Source: JAJVID01 sp035714085 (lineage in GTDB: Bacteria > Acidobacteriota > Blastocatellia > RBC074). From it: 64,000 bases of DNA. Below the pieces are notes generated by a model that ran no database searches, had not been told where the DNA came from, and saw nothing but the letters and a program-made list of their open reading frames with translations. The stretch is taken from positions 13,185 through 77,184 of the forward strand of contig DASTMP010000048.1 in assembly GCA_035714085.1 (NCBI GenBank). The letters are read 5' to 3'. Position numbers and translations under genes: made by a program. Within the stretch, counting starts at the first letter, position 1; every line of letters begins with the position of its first letter. Shown one piece after another: positions 17,843 through 26,730 of the stretch.

Positions 17843-18496
17843 ATGGGATTTGTGGGCAAGCTGGAAGAGATTCGGGCGCGGGCGCGCCAGCATATTGAAG
17901 ATGGGGCGGTTACCAAAGATTATTCTCTGGATCGCGATCAGGTCATCGGCGTCTTGAACGAGGTGCTCGCGACCGAGATCATCTGTGTGCTGCGCTATCA
18001 GTTTCACTATTTCATGGCTACCGGCATCCATTCCAGAGCGATCGCCGAAGAGTTTCGGGAGCACGCGGAAGAAGAGCAAGAGCACGCCGGGAGAATCGCC
18101 GAACGCATCAAGCAACTCGGCGGTAAACCCGAGATGAATCCGATCTCAGTCGCAAAAGCGAGCCACACCGAATACAAAGAAGGCGTCTCGCTCGCCGATA
18201 TGATCCGTGAAGACCTGATTGCGGAACGCATCGTGATTGAAACCTATCGGGAATTAGCGCGCTACTTCAGCCAGAAAGACCCGGTCTCGCGCCTGATAAT
18301 GGAGGAGATTCTCGCCAAGGAGGAAGAGCACGCCGATGAGCTGTGCGATCTGCTCTTCGCCGTCGAGCCCGAAAGCGGCGAAGTGTCGAGTCGTCTATAT
18401 TTCAAAGATGAGATTCCTGGAGAATCGGACGCCGGCCAACACGTCAAGACGGCCGCGACCGTGAAACACAGCGCTAAAAAGGCGGCGCGCAGGTGA
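17843..18496 (+). CDS. Ferritin-like diiron protein (bacterioferritin/Dps-like)
   Basis: A 217-residue four-helix protein. The helices carry evenly placed Glu/His ligands: LNEVLATEIICVLRYQFHYF, EHAEEEQEHAGRIAERI, EDLIAERIVIETYRELARYF and EEILAKEEEHADELCDLL. This is the pattern of a ferritin-like diiron site. It probably stores or detoxifies iron in the cytosol. The C-terminal tail (about 35 residues) is basic and Ala/Lys-rich (HSAKKAARR), which might contact DNA as in some Dps proteins; this is inference. A strong GGGAGG site precedes ATG 17843. The next gene follows after 68 bp. Confidence 0.86.
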   Translation: MGFVGKLEEIRARARQHIEDGAVTKDYSLDRDQVIGVLNEVLATEIICVLRYQFHYFMATGIHSRAIAEEFREHAEEEQEHAGRIAERIKQLGGKPEMNPISVAKASHTEYKEGVSLADMIREDLIAERIVIETYRELARYFSQKDPVSRLIMEEILAKEEEHADELCDLLFAVEPESGEVSSRLYFKDEIPGESDAGQHVKTAATVKHSAKKAARR

Positions 18497-18564
18497 GGCG
18501 TCCTCATCCGCTACAACGGGGAGTAGACGATTATCTTTGGAAAGAAGGCAAAGGGAGAAATGAC

Positions 18565-19317
18565 ATGGCGCAGAAACTCGCGGGAAAAGTCGCAGTCATC
18601 ACCGGGGGCGCTAGCGGCATCGGACTTGCCACGGCGCAGCTATTCGTCGATGAAGGCGCGTATGTTTTTATCACCGGCCGCCGCCAGAGCGAACTCGATG
18701 CGGCAGTGAAGCGGATCGGCAATGACGTCGCCGGTGTTCAGGGCGACGTCTCGAATCTGGCGGACCTTGATCGGTTGTACGACACAGTGAAGCGACAGAA
18801 GGGCCGCATTGATATTCTCTTCGCCAACGCCGGGATCTACGAAATTGTTCCTTTAGGAGCGATTACCGAGGAACACTTCGATAAGACGTTCAACATCAAT
18901 GTCAAAGGGCTTCTCTTCACGGTGCAAAAGGCGCTACCGCTATTGCAGGACGGCGGTTCGATCATCCTGAACGCTTCGATTGCCGCTTCCAAAGCGCTGG
19001 AATCGCAAAGCGTCTACTGCGCGACCAAGGCGGCGGTGCGATCATTCGCGCGCTGTTGGACGGTTGATCTTAAGGACCGCAAGATCCGCGTCAACGCCGT
19101 CAGTCCTGGCCCGATCGAGACGCCGGGCCTGAAAAATTATTTGGCGTCCACAAGAGCATCTGAGGACCTCAAAACACGCTTGGTTTCCAGCGTGCCGATG
19201 GGCAGGACGGGTAGCCCGGACGAGATCGCGAAAGCCGTCTTATTCCTCGCGTCGGACGATAGCAGCTATGTCACAGGTATCGAACTGTTCGTCGATGGAG
19301 GCATGGCGCAGGTCTGA
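18565..19317 (+). CDS. Short-chain dehydrogenase/reductase (classical SDR)
   Basis: A 250-residue NAD(P)-dependent oxidoreductase with the expected length. Visible motifs are the cofactor loop TGGASGIG (about residues 13-20), the NAG motif (LFANAGIYE), the catalytic Ser (LNASIAAS), Tyr-x3-Lys (YCATKAA) and SPGPIETPG, plus the C-terminal YVTGIELFVDGGMA. ATG 18565 follows AAGGGAG; the frame is open 24 codons upstream but that stretch is not SDR-like. Substrate unknown. It may be cotranscribed with the ferritin-like gene. Confidence 0.94.
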   Translation: MAQKLAGKVAVITGGASGIGLATAQLFVDEGAYVFITGRRQSELDAAVKRIGNDVAGVQGDVSNLADLDRLYDTVKRQKGRIDILFANAGIYEIVPLGAITEEHFDKTFNINVKGLLFTVQKALPLLQDGGSIILNASIAASKALESQSVYCATKAAVRSFARCWTVDLKDRKIRVNAVSPGPIETPGLKNYLASTRASEDLKTRLVSSVPMGRTGSPDEIAKAVLFLASDDSSYVTGIELFVDGGMAQV

Positions 19318-19439
19318 ACCTGCATCACATTCAACGTTATCGAGCATTATCGCCAGGCGATCCCTCATCCAAACACCTACGATTCCCTTAAGCAGACCTC
19401 GCGCGGCCTCAAAAAGCCGTTCAGGGAAAAGGAAGGAGC

Positions 19440-20783
19440 ATGATGAATTCCGGGTTCTTTGCAAACCAGATGTCGAATCTTAGAAGACGAGTTGGAACAT
19501 TGGGTCTCTTTCTCGCGTGTGCGCTCATGCCCCGCGCGATAGTCAGGGCGCAAGTCATTAATTTACCTGTCGGAATCCCGGTGGGGACGAGCGGCGCGGG
19601 CAATGCGCGCACCGACGCGGACAATTTCTTCATTCGCAACAACGTGGCGGGGATGACGGACATCCCGTTTCGTAACCAGAACGGGCAGCAAGGCCTTTCA
19701 GCCGAAGGCCAATGGCGCTTTAACGGATCGCTTCAATTGTCGACCTTCCTAGATCGCCGCGAGAGATTCCTGCCAGGGCCGACGCAGGGAATCACTACGG
19801 AAACGCGTTTTGGCCCGCCCCTCAATCCGGCGGGTGAGTTTACCTATACGCGCGGCGATCGGAAATTTGCGTTCGGCCTCGGCGCATACACCATCTTCGG
19901 TTTCCAGAGCAAGCTCAAAGACCCGCCGGCGTTAGGACCGCTTGCGACTTTCTTCGATACGCGTGTGGCGTCGAATGATTTCGCGGTCGGCGTCGCAATG
20001 AAGCTTCACCCGAAGCTGTCGGTCGGCGCCTCGTTCATCCTCGGACGGGGATTTGTAGATCTGGCGCGTCCTAATCCAACCCTAGCCCTACTCAGGATTC
20101 CAGGACAGGATCGGCTGGATGTCGCGAGGATCGGCGCGCCGGGCGCAAGCGTTGGGTTGTTCTATCGGCCGATGGCGAGACTTAGCTTCGGGATCAACTA
20201 TAAGACCAAACGGAACTATAACCTTGATGGGAGCCTGGAAACCTTTGATCTGGTTCCAGGCCCGTCGGGCGCCGCGCAAGTCATTCCGGTAAAAACCTCA
20301 GTCACCTTGAAACTGAAGCCGCCGGCCATCGCTGAAGGTGGTTTCGAAGTCAAAGGCACAGACAAGCTGCGCCTCTTTGCCGATTTCCGCTTCTACGATT
20401 ACACGGCGACCTTTCAGCAGCTCGTTGTCAGAGCCGAAGAGAGTGGTCAGCCGATCGTCACGCTGAAACTAGATGCGTTCGACGTGCGCTCATTCCGCAC
20501 CGGGGGCCTATACGCGCTGAACCCCGCGACCATACTTCAATTTGGTTGGGCTTATACCAGCAAGGGCTTACCGGACGCCGCGTTTTCCCCCGGGACGATA
20601 AACACAGGCGGGTTCGATTTTACCGCCGGCGTGATCAGGCGGATCATGGGCGATCGCTGGTTGAACATCGGCGTGGCCGGAGTCCTTGCTCAGGAACGCA
20701 AGATCGGCCCGCCGGCGAATCCTCTCTTCCCGGGCAAATATGGCGGCTGGGGCGGGATGCTGGGAGTTGGAATACGATGGTAG
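19440..20783 (+). CDS. FadL/OmpP1-like outer-membrane transport protein
   Basis: A 447-residue protein with an N-terminal signal sequence (hydrophobic stretch about residues 19-32, cleavage after the RAQ region). The N-terminal GTSGAGNARTDADNFFIRNNVAGMTDI resembles the FadL hatch region with its N-P-A/G-type turn. The remainder is alternating strand-like sequence ending in GWGGMLGVGIRW with a terminal aromatic, typical of a beta-barrel. It is likely a porin for hydrophobic compounds or fatty acids. A GGAAGGAG site precedes tandem ATGs at 19440 and 19443. It lies 122 bp after the SDR gene, so a functional link is possible but unproven. Confidence 0.8.
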   Translation: MMNSGFFANQMSNLRRRVGTLGLFLACALMPRAIVRAQVINLPVGIPVGTSGAGNARTDADNFFIRNNVAGMTDIPFRNQNGQQGLSAEGQWRFNGSLQLSTFLDRRERFLPGPTQGITTETRFGPPLNPAGEFTYTRGDRKFAFGLGAYTIFGFQSKLKDPPALGPLATFFDTRVASNDFAVGVAMKLHPKLSVGASFILGRGFVDLARPNPTLALLRIPGQDRLDVARIGAPGASVGLFYRPMARLSFGINYKTKRNYNLDGSLETFDLVPGPSGAAQVIPVKTSVTLKLKPPAIAEGGFEVKGTDKLRLFADFRFYDYTATFQQLVVRAEESGQPIVTLKLDAFDVRSFRTGGLYALNPATILQFGWAYTSKGLPDAAFSPGTINTGGFDFTAGVIRRIMGDRWLNIGVAGVLAQERKIGPPANPLFPGKYGGWGGMLGVGIRW

Positions 20784-20959
20784 TACTTTATTTTGAAGCG
20801 TGCGCAAATTAAAACTGAATGCTATCAGCCACTTGAATATTCGCGAGCTTCACTTTATTCGCCGGCATTGCAAGAGTGGATTGCGCCGTCGCACTGCCTT
20901 CGCGCAATTCCAACTTCCTGTGGTCGGCTATAAGCCGACAGCATACTTTGGCGGAATTT

Positions 20960-22549
20960 ATGAAGACGGTCGAGATAGTCTTCCTGCTTCTGCTGCTCTT
21001 CGTTGCGGCATTTGGGGCTTTGGCGTGCAGGCTGAAGACTCCGTATCCGATCGTCCTCGTGATCGCGGGATTATTGCTCGGTTTCGTCCCCGGGATCCCG
21101 AGGATCACACTGAACCCGGACGTAGTTTTTTTCGTGGTTTTGCCTCCGCTTCTCTACTCCGCCGCGTGGCGAATTCCATGGCGTGAATTTTCCTACAACC
21201 TAGTCAGTATCTTTTCTCTGGCGTTCGGTCTGGTTACCTTCACGGTGCTCAGCGTAGCCGAAGTTTCGCAGTGGTTCCTACCGGGCTTTGACTGGCGCAT
21301 GGGCTTTGCCCTCGGCGCGGTAGTGGCGCCAACGGACGCCATCGCGGCCACTACGATTGCCAGGCGCATCGGGCTCCCACAACGGATCGTCGATGTCCTC
21401 GAGGGCGAGAGCCTGGTTAATGACGCCAGCGCCCTACTCGCGTTTGAATTCGGCGTTGCGATGCTCGTCCGAAGCCAGACGCCGACCGTCGTCTCCGGAT
21501 TCCTTCGCCTCGCCTATCTGGCGGCGGGCGGCATCGCGGTCGGGTTGTTGATCGGAGTGATCGTCAACTGGATCGAACACCTTATCGACGACGCCCCGAT
21601 AGAGATGGCCCTTAGCCTACTGACTCCTTACACGGCCTACCTTGCCGCCGATTCGATCCGCGCTTCCGGGGTGCTGGCGGTCGTGGCTTGTGGGCTTTAC
21701 CTCAGCCACAGAAGCTCTGGCTTTTTTTCGCCGGGCGTACGTTTGCATGTAGCGGCTGTTTGGGATTCTCTGACTTTCATCCTTAACGGACTGGTGTTCA
21801 TATTCATCGGACTGCAACTCCCCTACGTCTTGGCGGAGGCCCAAGATCATAGTCTGCGCGAACTGCTACTGTATAGCGCCCTCTTCAGCGCGCTTCTCAT
21901 CCTGCTGCGCCTGATCTGGATGCTTCCCGGCGCGCGCCTGTCTTACTTCATACGCAGGCGCGCGCTTCATCAGAGGGAGTCGTCGCCGACGATGCGACAA
22001 ATCTTTATCGTCGGTTGGACTGGGATGCGGGGCGTCATCTCGCTCGCAGCCGCGATCGCGCTGCCACATACGCTGGCGAACGGGGCGCCGTTCGCGCAGC
22101 GCCAGCTGATCATCTTTCTCACATTCAGCGTCATACTGGTGACGCTCGTCCTTCAAGGACTCACCCTGACGCCGCTGGCCCGAGCGCTCGGTATGACCAG
22201 CGTCACGAGCCGAACTGTTGAAGAGGAGGAGGCGCGGCGCATGATTCTGGAAACGGCGCTCCGCCACCTGGATAAAGTCCGCGAGAATGAGAGGACCGAC
22301 TTTGCCAAGGTATTCGACGACTTGGAACTACATTACCGTGGCCGCCTGGCGACCTTAAGGGAAGAAGAAGCCGACATTCATTCCGCACGCTACGGGCGCT
22401 TTGTCGAGCTGTCGCGCGAACTCCTCCAAGTCGAACGACGAACCGCCATCCGCCTTCGCAATGAGAGACGTATCAACGATGAGCTGCTCCGCCAGCTTGA
22501 ACGCGAACTGGATCTGGCCGAGGTCCGATTACTAACAGGCAACGCATAA
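20960..22549 (+). CDS. Na+/H+ antiporter, CPA1 family
   Basis: A 529-residue cation/proton antiporter with about twelve membrane helices followed by a charged C-terminal cytosolic region of ~110 residues (VTSRTVEEEEARRMILE onward). Family motifs include LPPLLYSAAWRIPW in the third helix, APTDAIAATTIARRIGLP, LEGESLVNDASALLAFEFG (ion-binding Asp region) and GWTGMRGVISLAAAIALP. ATG 20960 (MKTVEIVFLL) begins the first helix; the frame extends 28 codons upstream but is not membrane-like. It should exchange cytosolic Na+ for external protons. Monocistronic, ending at a hairpin shared with the convergent HAD gene. Confidence 0.92.
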   Translation: MKTVEIVFLLLLLFVAAFGALACRLKTPYPIVLVIAGLLLGFVPGIPRITLNPDVVFFVVLPPLLYSAAWRIPWREFSYNLVSIFSLAFGLVTFTVLSVAEVSQWFLPGFDWRMGFALGAVVAPTDAIAATTIARRIGLPQRIVDVLEGESLVNDASALLAFEFGVAMLVRSQTPTVVSGFLRLAYLAAGGIAVGLLIGVIVNWIEHLIDDAPIEMALSLLTPYTAYLAADSIRASGVLAVVACGLYLSHRSSGFFSPGVRLHVAAVWDSLTFILNGLVFIFIGLQLPYVLAEAQDHSLRELLLYSALFSALLILLRLIWMLPGARLSYFIRRRALHQRESSPTMRQIFIVGWTGMRGVISLAAAIALPHTLANGAPFAQRQLIIFLTFSVILVTLVLQGLTLTPLARALGMTSVTSRTVEEEEARRMILETALRHLDKVRENERTDFAKVFDDLELHYRGRLATLREEEADIHSARYGRFVELSRELLQVERRTAIRLRNERRINDELLRQLERELDLAEVRLLTGNA

Positions 22550-22552
22550 GTC

Positions 22553-22570
22553 GGAGCCGCTCGCGGCTCT
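22553..22570. terminator. Short GC-rich hairpin between convergent genes
   Basis: GAGCCGC (22554-22560) and GCGGCTC (22563-22569) form a perfect 7-bp stem with a 2-base loop, extendable by one base each side. It lies between the stops of the antiporter (plus) and the HAD gene (minus) and has no long T tract, so the terminator role is plausible rather than certain. Confidence 0.5.
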
Positions 22571-22583
22571 GACTCGGCAAACT

Positions 22584-23252
22584 TCACTGGAAATCCGGCA
22601 AGTCATAATTCACCAAATCGCCGATGCGCTCGATCGTTATATCAGCCGCAGGGTAAGCGGCTGCGGTCTCGCGGTCGAGCGCGTAATGCCCCTGACGCGG
22701 GAAGACAGTTGTCAGCCGGTCCCCCCAGACGTTTTTCATCGCGGCGAGTATTCGCAGCTTATCGTCCACCATCACATAACGGCGCGCCGGGTAATGCCGC
22801 TCCACGTCATCAAGCATCAGCTCTTTGTGGATGTAGATCAGGACGCGACCTTCGACCGCGTCCCATAAACTCGACCGCCGCACCTTGCGTGGCTGGAAAA
22901 CCACGTCGCCGTCCGAGAGGATCACTGTCGGCCCCCACTGCCGCACGCGATCCAGGGCGTCGAGTGAGCCGGGGTATAAGCGGTTGGCGAACGGGTAGTC
23001 CACCAGGTACTCGGATATCATCAGCAGTCCGTGGTCACACGCGGCTTCGAGCCGATAGCGCTGCAACGTCCCCAGGTAATCGGCGTAACCGAGTTCGGCG
23101 CGCAACTCCTCGAAGATGGTAAAGTATCGGTCTCGGACCTCAGGTCCGAACTTCTGTTCCAAATACCGCCGCAGGTCGGCCGTCACCCTGTCGTTATCCA
23201 GCAGCGTGTTGTCCACGTCGAACAGAAACACGACTTCACTATCATGTGTCAT
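22584..23252 (-). CDS. HAD-superfamily hydrolase
   Basis: A 222-residue phosphatase-like protein. Motif I is FLFDVDNTLLDND with nucleophile D12 and acid D14. Motif II is VILSDGDVVF. A Lys (QPRKVRRS or HKELML) could be motif III. Motif IV is MVDDKLRILAAMK. A helical cap lies between residues ~20 and ~95. Substrate unknown. ATG 23252 is preferred to an upstream TTG at 23258. It is convergent with the antiporter. The final residues of the small upstream frame abut this start. Confidence 0.87.
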   Translation of the reverse strand: MTHDSEVVFLFDVDNTLLDNDRVTADLRRYLEQKFGPEVRDRYFTIFEELRAELGYADYLGTLQRYRLEAACDHGLLMISEYLVDYPFANRLYPGSLDALDRVRQWGPTVILSDGDVVFQPRKVRRSSLWDAVEGRVLIYIHKELMLDDVERHYPARRYVMVDDKLRILAAMKNVWGDRLTTVFPRQGHYALDRETAAAYPAADITIERIGDLVNYDLPDFQ

Positions 23253-23539
23253 CAGCAAACCCCCATCAGGAAAATAAGCCCTGTCGCATTCCCTGTCGGT
23301 ACGTGAACGGACTGAACCGCCAAACCGCCACAGCGCTTAGCGTCGCGCCTGCTTGTCGAGCCATTCCGCAATCTCTTCTTTGAATTGCGCCTTGACGACT
23401 CTCCATTCGCATCAAACATGCGGTCCACCGGCCGCCGGCCGCCGGTCTGCGCCACGGCGCGCGATTCAAACTGTGCGGATGATGCGAGTGTGACAATCGC
23501 CACAGCCATTGCAAGCGCGACTCGCCTGAGCGCATTCAT
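23252..23539 (-). CDS. Small exported protein, probably frameshifted
   Basis: ATG 23539 begins a convincing signal peptide (MNALRRVALAMAVAIVTLAS, Ala-rich cleavage region before AVAQTGG). The annotated frame then gives a basic, Ser/Arg-rich tail up to the HAD start codon. In the next frame the same DNA encodes VVKAQFKEEIAEWLDKQARR followed by TAA (23337-23339), which looks like a much more natural amphipathic C-terminus. A single-base indel near 23400 would join the two, giving a protein of about 67 residues. I cannot tell a real frameshift from a sequencing error. Function unknown. Confidence 0.45.
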   Translation of the reverse strand: MNALRRVALAMAVAIVTLASSAQFESRAVAQTGGRRPVDRMFDANGESSRRNSKKRLRNGSTSRRDAKRCGGLAVQSVHVPTGNATGLIFLMGVC

Positions 23540-24026
23540 GTCGATACTCCTCCTACGATTGAATGATTTGACTGCGAGTCTTGGGGCTATATGACAGACG
23601 ATAAGACTCGGCGTCAAGCCAAATAGACGGACTATTCCTCCGCGCAATACCTGAGGTAGTTGACAACCGTTCCCGATTACTCGCCGAAGGAATCGTCCAT
23701 GCCGAGAGGTTCAATACTGACAGACGGGGCAGGCTCTGCTAGACTTCGCCGTCGAGTGCGCATGACAAGCGACTTCAGGAAAGCCGTCCTCCTGAGTAGG
23801 AGGACAAAATCACACTGCAATTCAACAGCGCGGACTACTATAGCCCCTCAAACTCACGTATGATGCAAGGCAGTTCGATTACCTTAAGTGTGGGGTCAGC
23901 GAAAAACCTCCGGTCAGCGCCCACACGAGCAAAATCAGAATCGGATCGAATAATCCTGACTTGAAAACGCTTGAGGCGTCGGTCACGACTCATGTGAAAT
24001 GATGGGGCGTCACGTCAGCGCAAGGG
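23540..24026. other. Intergenic region, divergent
   Basis: About 490 bp between the small exported protein (minus) and the STAND ATPase (plus), so it should hold both promoters. No reading frame here looks protein-like. I see no clear hairpin or repeat. Confidence 0.5.
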
Positions 24027-26642
24027 ATGGCGCGAATGGATGCGAGCAAAAATGCCTTTGTCCTGTCCGGGCGAGAGTCCCACTACGAGCGGCTACGAGC
24101 GGCGTTGGCGTCGACGCTCGACGGCTCGCCGCAGATCATCTTGTTGTCCGGGACCGCTGGATCGGGGAAAACGACTCTGATCCGCGAGTTCTGCCGGAGA
24201 ACGCAGCAGGCCGAGCCTGAACTACTGGTCGTTTACACACAGTGCAATTCTCAAAGCGGCGCCGGCGACCCTTATCTGCCGTTCAAAGAGGCTCTCGCCC
24301 TGCTGACTGGCGTCGCCGGAAATGATCAGGACAGAAAGAGTCTGAGCGCCGAAAATTCCAGCCGATTGAGAAAGTTCGCCGGGCAGGCCGGGGATGCCCT
24401 GGTCGAACTCGGCCCTGATTTGATCGGGGTCTTCCTTCCCATCACCGGGTTGGTGACGAAAGCGAGCGCTTTCATCGCCAAGAAAGCCGGCTGGGTGAAG
24501 AAGCTTGAGCAGGCCGAAAACGATATTCTTCAACACGAGAATATCAAACCCGATAGATTCTTCGAACAATTCGGGCGTGTGCTGATTCATCTCTCCGGGA
24601 AGACGCCGATCGCTCTGGTGATCGATGATCTTCACTGGGCGGACGGCGGCTCGCTCGATCTTCTCTTCCATCTTACGCGCCAGGTTCAGAGCCTGACCGG
24701 CGCAAAGCTCCTGCTGATCGGCGCGTATCGTCCCGATGAGGCCGCGCCCGGACTAGAAAGCGCTCGGCCTCCGCTCGAGAAGCTCATCAATGAGATAAAC
24801 CGTTACTGGCGCAACGTGAACGTCGATCTGTCCTCTGCGATTGGCGGCGACACGGGCAGAATGTTCATAAACGATCTGTTAGACACCGAGCCTAACCTGT
24901 TGGACGACGAATTCAGGCGCCAGTTGTTCAGGCACACCGAGGGACAACCGCTCTTTGTCGTTGAAACTCTGCGGTTGTTGCAGGAACAGAGTCAGTTGAT
25001 CAGGGACGGTGAAGGACGATGGGCGCTTTCACAGCCAGTCGACTTCAAAGAGTTGCCCGATAACGTCAAGGCCGTGATCAGGGAGAGGATCGCCCGGCTG
25101 AGCCAGGATTTGCGAGACATACTGACTTGCGGCAGTGTGGAGGGCGAGCATTTTACGGCCCAGGTAGTGTCGCGCGTCCGCCGGATCGAAGAGCTAGATC
25201 TGGCGGGGAAACTGGGTGAGGAGCTTGAAAGGCAACACCGCTTGGTGGAATCTGAAGGCGAGGCGCCGCTCAGCAGAAAGAGGCTTCACATTTATCATTT
25301 CGTTCACAACCTTTTCCAGCAATACATTTATGACGAGCTGAGCGGGATGCAGAGAGAGCTTCTCCACCTGGCGATAGGACGGGCGTTGGAAGAATTATAC
25401 GGCGAGGATGCGAAAAAGATCGCGGCGCAGATCGCGCGGCATTACATCGAGGCCGCGGACGAAGAGAAGGCGATCAAGTATTGCGTGATGGCCGGCGATC
25501 AGGCGAAGCTCGCCTACGGTTACAGAGAAGCCATTCGCCATTACGACCTCGCCGCAGGAATGATCGCTAAAGGCTTTGGTAGCGAAGAGCAGGAGAGCGA
25601 GATAGCCCGCTCACTGGGCGACGCGCACGCCTTTCTGTCAGAACACGCCGAAGCGCTGAAGAATTACCGGAAGGCAGAGGCGTATTATCGCAGCCGTGGC
25701 GACGCGCGTGGGCTTTCAGACTCTCTTCGCGGAATTGCGCTCGTCCACCTGAACCGAAACGATTACCAAGAGGCGTTCAAATACGCGAAGGACGCCTTGA
25801 GCCTCTATAAGCAGACCGGCGACCGGATGGGCGAGAACGAAACGCTCCGCTACATCGGTGACATTCACTGCGGGATGGGGAATTATCAGCATGCGCTGGA
25901 AGCTTACCAGGAGGTGTTGCGCATTCGCCGCGAGATAGGCCAGCGGGCGCTCGAGGGAGGCGCGTTGGGCGATATCGGCGACGTCTATCTCTTCCTGGGT
26001 TTGTATGAGGAGTCACTGGAGCTTCACCGCCGCTCCCTGGAGATCAACGAGGAAGTGAACTACAAGTACGGGCAGACATGGTGTCATCACGACATGGGAG
26101 TCATTCACCTCAATATGGGGAACCTCAGCGACGCGCGCGAAGAGTTGGAAATGGCCGTCTCCCTGGCCGAAGAGATTCAGGCGCGGAATCTGGTCGCGCT
26201 GAGCAAGAACGACCTGTCTGTCGTTTTCAGAGAAATGGGCGACAGGGCGAGTACAGAGACTTCGCTGAAGTTGGCGCGCGAGGCCACTGAGTTGGCCGAG
26301 CGGTTTGAGCTCATCTTCGGTCAGATTTCGGGCGCCTCCAATCAGGCGATGGCCCAGCTCAGACTCAATGATACGGCGTCGGCGAAGGAGCATTCTCAGA
26401 GCGCGATAGCGTTACTCGAGCGACACGGCGCCTCCGAGGTGATAGAGGAAGAGATATTTTTTAACCATGCCGAAATATTGAAAGAGGCGCGAGAGACCGA
26501 GGAGGCGAAAAAATATTTGAAGAAGGCGTACGACGAAGTGATGAACAAGGCGAACAGGATCAATGATCAGATCATTCGAAAATCATTCCTTGACCGAGTT
26601 CGCGTCAATCGGGCCATCATCGGCGCCTGTCAGGCGCCCTGA
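24027..26642 (+). CDS. STAND-type ATPase with TPR repeats, no visible output domain
   Basis: An 871-residue protein. An AAA-type NTPase comes first: Walker A GTAGSGKT (residues 42-49) and Walker B IALVIDDLHWAD (D200-D201), then the ~100-residue arginine-finger and winged-helix region (RQLFRHTEGQPLFVVETLRLL, NVKAVIRERIARL). The C-terminal half (about 480-860) is built of TPR units such as EALKNYRKAEAYYRSRGDARG and ALEAYQEVLRIRREIGQRALEGGALG. This resembles the ATPase-TPR part of MalT/LuxR-type or adenylate-cyclase-linked STAND proteins, but no HTH, cyclase or kinase is fused. It could be a signal-sensing switch acting with a partner. No partner is obvious next to it. Confidence 0.85.
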   Translation: MARMDASKNAFVLSGRESHYERLRAALASTLDGSPQIILLSGTAGSGKTTLIREFCRRTQQAEPELLVVYTQCNSQSGAGDPYLPFKEALALLTGVAGNDQDRKSLSAENSSRLRKFAGQAGDALVELGPDLIGVFLPITGLVTKASAFIAKKAGWVKKLEQAENDILQHENIKPDRFFEQFGRVLIHLSGKTPIALVIDDLHWADGGSLDLLFHLTRQVQSLTGAKLLLIGAYRPDEAAPGLESARPPLEKLINEINRYWRNVNVDLSSAIGGDTGRMFINDLLDTEPNLLDDEFRRQLFRHTEGQPLFVVETLRLLQEQSQLIRDGEGRWALSQPVDFKELPDNVKAVIRERIARLSQDLRDILTCGSVEGEHFTAQVVSRVRRIEELDLAGKLGEELERQHRLVESEGEAPLSRKRLHIYHFVHNLFQQYIYDELSGMQRELLHLAIGRALEELYGEDAKKIAAQIARHYIEAADEEKAIKYCVMAGDQAKLAYGYREAIRHYDLAAGMIAKGFGSEEQESEIARSLGDAHAFLSEHAEALKNYRKAEAYYRSRGDARGLSDSLRGIALVHLNRNDYQEAFKYAKDALSLYKQTGDRMGENETLRYIGDIHCGMGNYQHALEAYQEVLRIRREIGQRALEGGALGDIGDVYLFLGLYEESLELHRRSLEINEEVNYKYGQTWCHHDMGVIHLNMGNLSDAREELEMAVSLAEEIQARNLVALSKNDLSVVFREMGDRASTETSLKLAREATELAERFELIFGQISGASNQAMAQLRLNDTASAKEHSQSAIALLERHGASEVIEEEIFFNHAEILKEARETEEAKKYLKKAYDEVMNKANRINDQIIRKSFLDRVRVNRAIIGACQAP

Positions 26643-26730
26643 AGTTTCCCCGTGGCGGCGTCGCGGACTAAGTTTGCGGCTTTCGCTTAAAAGCCATGTG
26701 GACATCCCTTGGGGTATCGGCCTGATCGGA

